A stretch of 64,000 bases of DNA from Oryzias latipes (lineage: Eukaryota; Chordata; Actinopteri; Beloniformes; Adrianichthyidae). Location: contig NC_019876.2 of the NCBI RefSeq assembly GCF_002234675.1, positions 24,267,371-24,331,370 on the forward strand, written 5' to 3'. The notes under the pieces were generated by a model that ran no database searches, was not told where the DNA came from, and was given only the letters and a program-made list of their open reading frames with translations. The position numbers and the translations under genes were made by a program. Shown piece after piece: positions 56,241-64,000 of this stretch (positions within the stretch are counted from its first letter, which is position 1; every line of letters begins with the position of its first letter).

Positions 56241-57400
56241 CACATGTTCACAGAAACCAACCATGTCAAGATTTTATCTAAACAAGATCAGTGCAGGGAT
56301 GGAAAGAAAGTTGAGGAACCTTTGGTTCAAGTTCTAGAATTCAAGTAAACATATTGATAGATTATGAAATTAAATTAAATGTATTTTTGTAATATTTAAG
56401 TTTAGCTCAGCGAGTCCATCATGTAGTCAAGTAACTGTTAAAGTTAATTAAGGAAAACGTCAAAGTTTCACAGACATAACCGCGGCTAATGAAATGCAGC
56501 AGCACAGATCAACGCTTGAGGTCAGAATTTTGTCTAAACACCTTTAAACTGACAAAAAGTCTAAACTTCCGACTAATCCAATTCAAAACTCTTCACAGAA
56601 TTTACTACACTGGACAGAGGATGTTCAAGATGGGTCTCAGTAACTCAGACATTTGTGAGCACTGTGATAGTAATCTACCTGACAGTTACATGCATGCACT
56701 GATGTTCTGCACACCTGTCCAGGCTCTCTGGCAACAGGTATGTGCCGATCTATGTTTAGAGTAAAGGAGGACAACCCAAGTAAGTCTAGGTTTATAGTGT
56801 TTTTAGTAAATTTGGGAGGAAGTTTGATTGCAGCCAGATGCACAGGTGAGCCTGAAAATCAGATAAACTGAAGTCAATATTAATCTTGAGTTCAGATCCA
56901 AGTTGCAAGATGATAGCTTACGGTTATGTTTCCTTATACTACAGAGGCTACAGAATAATCCTGCAGCACAGAGCAGATAACGTCAATTGGATGAGCAGGA
57001 GATTCCTTCAGACCTAAAAGACAGGGCGGGAATTCGTAGAACCAATGATTAACGGTGTTAAGCAATGCTTCTCAACAGAATAATGAGGCAAGGAAACCAA
57101 CACTCCTCGAACTCCCAGGCCAAAGCAAAGGGGTAAAACACAAGCAAGAAATTTCCAAAAGGAACAGGGAGAACACTTAACTCAAACCAGAAACAGGGTC
57201 ATAAACGTTAAAGTAGACATTAAATAGGACATGCTGGGATGTGAACTGAGTCAATGAGCTTGCAGTGAAGGAGTGAACCTGAGCCTATTAAATACTGGAG
57301 CAAAATGAGTTATCACACATTACAAGTGAGTGAAATCAGAGTGAAGGGAAAAGGGAGGGTGACAGTGAAGGCCCAGGACAGAATCATAACAACTCAATGG
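56241..57400. repeat. Receptor 5' flank module, copy at receptor 5
   Basis: It aligns with 18861-19710 upstream of receptor 2 over about 1 kb, apart from a LINE fragment near 56480-56765. The frame at 57305-57640 lies partly in this repeat and has no domain, so I do not call it a gene. Confidence 0.75.
56489..56764 (+). pseudogene. L1-type LINE ORF2 C-terminal fragment (zf-RVT)
   Basis: The frame encodes FRLIQFKTLHRIYYTGQRMF, then CEHCDSNLPDSYMHALMFC and ALWQQV. This is the Cys/His-rich zf-RVT region at the C terminus of L1-type LINE ORF2. It interrupts the duplicated flank, which is continuous near receptor 2. Confidence 0.75.
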
Positions 57401-58583
57401 AAAAGTAAGACCCTCATGTCACCCTTGACAGTCAAAGACAGCACCACGTGGGCTAGCAAAGAAACTTTAGAGCTAACTGTGAGAAGGGCATCAGTTTTTA
57501 ATGGGAATTTTGTTAAGGAATGCGTTTCCACAGCTGTGTCAATAATGTATCCATCTTTATTCCCAAATAGGTATTTCATAAAACAGTGTCACTTCATTTT
57601 AAGGACTTGTCTCAGGACATTTGTCAACAACTCAAAGTAGAGACATCGTATTGTGTTGCTTTTTCATTAGCATGTGTTAGGAGCACAGGTTTTTAATTCA
57701 CCTTAGTCTTACATTTTTTTCCAAGTAGCTACTGAAAACAAAGAAATATTCCAAACAGTGCATGTGACGCGGCAGTAACACGGCAGCAATATGGCATTAA
57801 CAGCACTAACGGGGCAAGTTAAAACAACATACCATTAAAAGTCACTGAGAGCAGCAGTAACTCCTCCTGTGCACTGAAACCATGGAAGTTTTCCTCCTCA
57901 GTGTCGGATTGGAATAGCGCCAGACATTCTTTGTCACACTCTCTTCGTCTCTCCTTCGCTGTCGCTGTCAGTTTGTCACTCTCATCCTGAGACAAATTCA
58001 CTCCTGAGCTTGCGCTGTCCTCTCCTCTCCGTCATGCATCAGACCAGCTTTTCCAAACCCGTTGGTGATGGTGGTTTTTTTAACACTGCTTTTAATGATT
58101 GCTTTTAACTTGAAAGCTGCATTATGTTGTAGTGGTGCTCACGTGCACGTTGAGTCTAATGGCAGCAAGGGATTGTGGGATGCGGCCAAAATAGAGCTGA
58201 GCTTGGGTGTTTCTTTTTGTTGCATCATGAGTGAGGGCTTGAGAGTAGAAGTGACGTCAATGCTGTTTGGCTGCTTGTGGGTGTGTCAAAGTAAATAGAC
58301 TTGATACTGGAAATGAGTAAATGGATTCAGTTTTTCTCTTTGCCTCCTCCTCTCTGAGAGTGTTCGGAGTCGTGTGGTTCATGGGATATGGATATTTCTC
58401 CAGGGCAGCCAGTTGATTGATGGCTCAGTTGACTGACAGGTTGATTCTCCTTCTCCCCGCTCTGAATGACGAACCCTCTGCTTTTCTAAGGAGAAGCAAG
58501 GAGAAGCAATTACGTTGCAAGCTTTGAATAGCGTGGACAGCAGGTGGTTAACACAGTAGTTTACTTACTAGTATGCCATAGAT
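57401..58583. other. No recognised gene; one acidic frame on the minus strand
   Basis: On the minus strand 58010-57819 encodes an acidic stretch including NLSQDESDKLTATAKERRRE and LFQSDTEEENFHGFS, ended by TAA at 57821-57819. No ATG opens this frame, since a stop lies just upstream near 58033. It might be an exon or a transposon remnant; I do not recognise it. Confidence 0.3.
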
Positions 58584-59696
58584 CAGGGGTCAACAACCTA
58601 CGGCATGCGTGCCACAGGTGGCACACGGAGGGAAAGACAGTAGTGGCACGCGAGGGGGTGACGACATAAAGCTTTTGATTTGTTGCCTATTTGTATTATT
58701 CAGATTGGAAGCTAAATTGGGTTTGAGTGATCATCTCAAAATGATCTTTTTTTCCCCTTTGGGGTCATAAAGAAAGGGTCCAATCACACAGCACTGTTAC
58801 TTTGACCCCGCCCACCTATAGCCTATAAATACTGCCACTTTTCAGCACGTCACCGTTTAAGTGCTTTAAATTAATTAACTAATTAATTAATTTTAATCAA
58901 TTAACGCGCACGGTCAGAGAAAAAAAACATGTTTTGCCTATAAGATGGTAGGTGGTGTGAAATTCTTCTAGGTGATGTTTTGGTGTCTTAGTGGCCGACA
59001 TTTATAAAGTTTCAAGTTTAGTTTTAAATTCAGTTTGCTGAATAATAACCAATGGATGTCAGATTAAACCCAGACTTTCTTTCTGTTCTGCCAAATAAAT
59101 GTCAGTATGAAATGTGAACAAGTTTTAAAATTAATACTACAGCTGATCACCACTTCATTTACTGGGGATGAAAATAATGAATAATGACATTTTCCTATTG
59201 TGACATATTACTATAATTATATAAAAACTAATGAACAATAAAAAACATTCAATTTTACATGCAATAAAAGCACCATCACAGAATGAACTTACATTAAGTG
59301 ACTCAGGCCCTGCCGTATGATGTAACAAAAGAAGAAGAAGCCAAAATACACTCATTTCTTTTTTCATTTCAATTGTGAAGTTCTTAGAAGTGTTGATGAT
59401 ATTTTGTTCATGCCCCAAATGCAGTACTTTTGGTTTCAAACAAACATAGTTTCAATACTATTTCAACTTTGGCCTACTTTCCTTGTGCAATATTGTTATG
59501 AAAGCACTTTTTTGAGTTGATGCCAAAATATGTTTAAAAGAGCTATTTGACCTGCTGTTTGTGAATTAAAGTAAATAAAATTTCGGATAAATTGACCATG
59601 TTTTTATTAGACTTTGCATTATAGTTGGTGATGGCACAGTTGTTAATGAGAAGATTTGAAAGTGGCACTTCAGTTCATAAACATTGCTGACCCCTG
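58584..59696. mobile_element. Nonautonomous hAT-type element, 1.1 kb
   Basis: It begins CAGGGGTCAACAACCTACGG and ends ATTGCTGACCCCTG. It is flanked by CCATAGAT (58576-58583) and CTATAGAT (59697-59704), 7 of 8 bases alike. It contains TTAATTAATTAA-type sequence near 58870 and no transposase frame. Confidence 0.85.
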
Positions 59697-59749
59697 CTAT
59701 AGATGAAATGTTTATACTAAACCAGAAAACACTAAGTTAGGTATTAGCA

Positions 59750-61600
59750 ATCAGGCTAATACCAAAAAAGGGCGAGCAACAATCAAGCACTGGTTTACGC
59801 TGACTCAGAAATTACGTCCATTGATAGGTTAGACAGGCACTGTACCATCCACCCAGATGCCCCTCCTACCTGACGCCACAAGGTCCCGACCACCAGCCCT
59901 TACACCCCACCAATAGGTAAGGAGCAGCAACACTGCCAAGAGCAGTGACCGCTGTCAGGAGAAATGAACAATGCTGGAGTCTACAGTTTTTCCCAACATT
60001 CGGCAAAGTGAATGTAACAGTCTAGTGCTGAAAATTTTGCTCAGATCTGCAGCAGGTCAGAGTGGTGGCAAGGAATCCTAACAGGGTTATGTGCAGAGCC
60101 CCAGCTGAATAAAACGCATTAATAAAAGGCCTGTAAAATCGTCATGCTGTCTGCTTACTTGAGCTCATTCTAAACCTTTTTTAAACACACTCTACCTGCA
60201 TTACGAAGTGTTTCTCCTGGACCAGACATTCTGAATCCCTGGCCCTGGTTTTTCTCCGACTCCTTTTGCCTGCCGCCTGCCCCGATTCTCACCTGGACTA
60301 CTTTAGTGTCTTTCCTGATGCTCCCATGCTCATTATTGACCCCTGCCTGCCTGACCCTGATTTAGATTTGTGGACATTTAGCTGAGCTAATAAAGTCGTC
60401 TGCCCGTTTTGTGACAGAATAATTCGCCAAAATTGGATCCAGCAGCAGGAGTTTCTATACGACGACCCGTCTGATGAACCAGTCGCACCAGAATCCGTCA
60501 TGCCCTGGTCATTGATCCTGGCTCTTGTACAGTGAGACATATTAAAAGAGTTGAATGAACACAATACAACTGAGGGCCCGGCTAATAGGGTATATGTCCC
60601 TCTGTCTCATATCCAATGGATACTCCACCGTGTGCATGATTTGCCTGCAGCGGGACACCCAGGTATGGCCAGCACACAATTACTGTAAACTTTTTCTGGT
60701 GGCCCACGCTGCAGGCAGACGTAGCCCAGTACTTAACCTGACATGTATCCTGTCAAATGGCTTAGTTTCCTCAACAGCTTCCAGCCGGCCTCATGCATCC
60801 ACTCCCCCTACTACAGTGTCCGTGGTCACACATCATGGTGGAGTTCATCACTTGTCTACAACGTTCGAGAGGTAACACAAAGTCATGCAGGCCTATTCCT
60901 TTGCCCAAACTGCCCACAGCTCTAGACTCAGCAGAACATTTCATCAACCACGTGTTCCAGCACTACAGTCTCCTGGAGGATATCTTGTTGGACCGTGGCC
61001 ACTGGTTCACCTCACGGGCATGGCGTGAGATGTGCAAGAGTCTAGGTATAAACGTGAGTCTCACCTACGGCTACCACACTCAATCCAATGGCCAAGTGGA
61101 ACGCCTGAACCAGGAAATCATGCGGATTCTCCATACCTACTCTGGCTAACATCAAAAGGACTGAATTTAATTCCTGGTTTGCGCTGAATATGCCCAGAAT
61201 TCCTTCAGGAAGGCAACCACGGAGCTCTTTGCCTTTCAGTGTGTGCCGGGGGTTTAACCACTGTTCTTTCCCTATTCAGGAGAACCCCAGGAGTTGCCAG
61301 CAGTGGACGAGTGGCTACTCAAGTACAGCTCCAGCATGCAATCCATCGGACCCAAGAACAGTCCGACCAGCACAGGACCCAATCTGGTTCCCGGTCAGTG
61401 GGTCTGGCTCTCCACCCAAGACCTTCGGCTACAGCTCCCCTGCCAAAAGCTTAGTTCCAGGTACATCGCTCTGTTCCAAAATAACCAAACAAATCAGCCC
61501 TGTGTCCTACCATCTTCAGATTTAGATTTGTGGACTTTTAGCCGTGCTAATGAAACCTGCTCCAATTGAAACATGCTGTCTGCCAGTTTTGTGATCATGA
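59750..61600 (+). mobile_element. Ty3/gypsy LTR retrotransposon, internally deleted and decayed
   Basis: An LTR ends GTTTTGTGACA at 60416 and is followed by ATTCGCCAAAATTGGATCC, a primer-binding-type start. Integrase remnants follow. A partial second LTR lies at about 61520-61595 (TTTAGATTTGTGGACTTTTA matches 60361-60380). The left limit is approximate. Gag, protease and most of the reverse transcriptase are missing. Confidence 0.75.
60570..61500 (+). pseudogene. Ty3/gypsy integrase pseudogene
   Basis: From about 60600 the zinc-binding part reads HRVHDLPAAGHPGMAS in a broken frame. The core lies at 60900-61140: [40 protein letters not shown], then [12 protein letters not shown] with the catalytic-type Asp and Glu. 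The C-terminal part near 61380-61450 has GQWVWLSTQDLRLQLPCQKL. Frameshifts separate these blocks. Their order is that of fish Ty3/gypsy (sushi-like) elements. Confidence 0.8.
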
Positions 61601-61794
61601 GTGGGGAACTTAAACCAGCAGTAAAAACTAGTTCCTACTAACACTTACAGATGGACAAATGAAGAGAGGCAGATGCAAAAATTGTTATTGGACAAACCTG
61701 GTTTGCAGATTTCTAGTCTAGTCTAGTCTAGTCATGTTTATTTTTACATTAACCTGAAATCCACTTACAAGCCCCAAAAATCAAGTCTAAACTC

Positions 61795-61935
61795 CCAGCA
61801 ACAGTGGTTTGTGAGTGTGCCAGGGTTCGGCAGCGGAGTCAGTTTGTGAATGTGTGGGTGAATGTGACTGTAAAGCGCACTGGGCCTTCCAGGATGTAGA
61901 AAAGTGCTATACAAGTATTTTTCATTTACAGCATT
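61795..61935 (+). mobile_element. Truncated tRNA-type SINE (tail half)
   Basis: GGGTTCGGCAGCGGAGTCAG, then GTAAAGCGCACTGGGCC and AAAAGTGCTATACAAGTAT match the tail half of the SINE at 46780-47052. The tRNA-like head is missing. Confidence 0.7.
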
Positions 61936-63455
61936 TGGTGCAGGCCTCCTGAGTGTTCTGTACAGAATTATCCATTTTTCACCAGCTCGTGTTCACTTGT
62001 AAGGATAGTTGTAACAAAGCATTAGTTGAAGCACCACTGCTTTTTCTACATTTTAATGAACTCTACGGAGGGGAAATAGATAAAACACAGCTGCAGTGCG
62101 ATCAGTATTGCAACATGTCTGTCTTTTAAAGCAAAACCCAAATTTTACCAACAAAATATTTGTGTTGCAGTATAAAGTGTATGTTTCTCTTGCTTAACAA
62201 AAAATATTTTGCTCCTTAAATGCCTTTTTTGTTAGTGCTTTAGGAAATTTTTCACTCAGATCTGGCACATACTTAAAGGGTAGAAGGGGTTTCTGTGGGA
62301 CTTTTTCCCATTAGTTGAAGTTTTTTTTTTTTTTTTTTTTTTTTTTGAATGAAAGGCACTGAGGGCAGTGCAAGAAGTCCCAGAATCCAAGAATAAAATC
62401 ACTTTAGACTAATTTTTGCTAAGCATTTTGCTTCAGGTGGTAAAAATGGGTATGAATTAAAAGTAATCCTTTATTTTTACCTCCACCAACCAGTTTTTAT
62501 CTTCAGGTACATTTATGTTTATGTCCACTGACTTGTAGTTTAGTTTGATTCTATACGTTTCTGTTAGACCACGTCGGACAGATCACAGACTTCTCCACAC
62601 TGACCACAGGTCTCGGACCTCAATGTACTGATCTGGCATCATGATGCATTGATCACGGACCTCAATAAAATCCCTGGACCTTGAGCTGTCATTTCAAGTT
62701 TTCTCCCTTCCCAAATCCCTCACTGATTCTATACCTGTAAATCAGTGTTTTTCTTTTAAACCACTCCTTTCTATTTATAACCATTAATCTCAGTTTAAAA
62801 CTTTTCATTTCATTTCAGATCTTTTCTGTACAGCTAGTGGACTGTTTTCTGAATAGAATTCATATTCCATTCTTGAAATATGTGTTGGGTTAAAACAACC
62901 TGCAACATTAGAATAACAACATAAGACCAAATGTAAATTTTTACGAGGAGAAAGAACAGAGATAATACCCAGCAACAATCTCTCTCCGCTCTGGCGCATA
63001 TTCTGTCACCTTCTCTTTTATTAAGTTAGTTGGGTATTCCCTAATTTACAGATGCGCTGAACTCTACGGAGGGTAAACAGATAAAAACAGCTGCAGTGCG
63101 ATCAGTATTGCAACATGTCTGTCTTTTCACAGTCTTCCCACATTATCTTTTGACCTGCAAAGTCTTTTCTCACAGATAACTGACACAGAGAGGTCTTCGA
63201 TTTCGGTCTTGACAAAGATAACAGATCGCCTTCACAGTGATGCTGGCAAGACGCTAAGACAGTCTGTCTCCTCCCAAGAGTTTCACCTTCACCTCCCTGT
63301 GAAACAAACGTGGACACAGACACTTTTGCATGCATGATTATATTACCTATAGCTAGGTAATGCTTAAAAGCAAATATGAGATAACATATACATTTTTTCA
63401 ACAATATAAAATGTAATTCAAAGCTTTACTGACAAACGGGAGCTTTAAAGGTTCA
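61936..63455. other. No gene seen; paired direct repeats
   Basis: Two copies of a roughly 70-bp sequence, 62060-62130 and 63060-63128, share GCAGTGCGATCAGTATTGCA and flanks about 1 kb apart. A run of about 24 T lies near 62323-62346. Short frames have no domain signature. Confidence 0.5.
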
Positions 63456-63570
63456 TTTGGACCAGTGCACTCAGTTGCCACTTTCTTAGGGAACACCTCG
63501 CTCGTACCGGGTGGGACCCCCATTTGCCTTTAGAACTGTTTGGTCCATATTGGTCCATATTGACCAATGA
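63456..63570 (-). repeat. Interspersed repeat fragment
   Basis: CACTCAGTTGCCACTTTCTT, GGTACCGGGT-like CTCGTACCGGGTGGGACCCC and CATTTGCCTTTAGAACTG are the start of a repeat I recall as widespread in fish genomes. The copy breaks off after TGGTCCATATTG. Confidence 0.55.
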
Positions 63571-64000
63571 GCTTAATCATTTCCAGATACCATTCAATGT
63601 TTTTGAACAGAATGAAATAATAGACCGATACATTATTATCTTCAACGTAGATTGATGTTTGTTGAACAAACTCTTTACTGCTAAGCTGGACACACTCCTT
63701 CCTAAAAATCAAAGGGTTTAGGCAGAACCTTTCCTAATGCATGCGTTAATTGTCATGCCTAAAAACACATAACCACACTGAATCTGTGCCACAGTTGGTA
63801 GTGAAAATTGGTTTCATATATCTGCAAATGCTTTCCTTTCAACTTTAGTTGAAACCCCTTCTTTTATTTTGTAGGGTTTAAAGGGAAGTACTTTTTTTTC
63901 TTTTAGAAAATCAGTGCTGGTTGAAGAGTAATGTTGGTTTATTTGTTGTTTTATTCAAATAAAACTGTATAGGCAGAAAATAACTTTGGGCTACAACTAA
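63571..64000. other. No gene seen
   Basis: AT-rich noncoding sequence to the window end. Confidence 0.4.

Noticed and set aside
56489-56764. Small zinc-finger gene
   Set aside because: The Cys/His block is the C-terminal zf-RVT end of an L1-type LINE, inserted in a duplicated flank.
57305-57640. A 111-codon frame after receptor 5
   Set aside because: Its start lies in a duplicated noncoding flank also present near receptor 2, where the frame is not kept.

Overview
The window is vertebrate genomic DNA, almost certainly from a ray-finned (teleost) fish. The evidence is five intron-containing immunoglobulin-superfamily receptor genes of the novel immune-type receptor (NITR) type, a teleost-specific group, set in a dense teleost-style transposon landscape: BEL/Pao and Ty3/gypsy LTR elements, L2/Rex1-like LINEs, tRNA-derived SINEs, Tc1, hAT, Kolobok and TTAA MITEs. 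I cannot name the species. All gene calls come from reading translations, splice sites and repeats by eye.

Layout. 1-6285: BEL/Pao retrotransposon entering from the left, with one in-frame stop and a 3' LTR. 6286-10430: microsatellite, decayed Tc1 copy with a MITE inside it, hAT transposase remnant, second MITE, LTR fragment. 10534-11946 (+): receptor gene 1. 12600-16575: LINE, SINE and other repeat fragments plus a stretch shared with the flanks of receptors 3-5. 17331-18743 (-): receptor gene 2. 20395-21760: first of four remnants of an unnamed mobile-like coding family. 21783-32270: one L2/Rex1-like LINE on the minus strand, split by a SINE and two Kolobok transposons. The larger Kolobok carries an intact-looking three-exon gene for a P2X7-ballast-like zinc protein, tail to tail with a THAP/transposase gene. 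32275-35560: an opposite-strand LINE pseudogene. 35621-37125: a DNA transposon. 38205-39618 (-): receptor 3. 40100-46720: two copies of a G-rich plus unnamed-family block, one split by a 1.3-kb element with ends built of 21-bp repeats. 49139-50546 (-): receptor 4. 51541-53395: fourth unnamed-family remnant. 54715-56124 (-): receptor 5. 58584-59696: hAT-type element. About 59750-61600: decayed Ty3/gypsy element. No gene is visible from 61600 to the end.

How it fits together. The receptors share one five-exon plan: leader; one exon with both Ig domains; transmembrane; short exon; tail with an ITIM. The membrane-proximal domain, transmembrane segment and tail are nearly identical among copies, while the outer V-type domain differs. 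Shared 5' and 3' flanks show that the cluster grew by segmental duplication, and insertions present in one flank but not its duplicate give clean empty sites. The most unusual items are the Kolobok element with its P2X7-like cargo, the unnamed mobile-like family beside the receptors, the 21-bp-repeat element, and a lost splice acceptor in receptor 5 that has an in-frame substitute 9 bp downstream.
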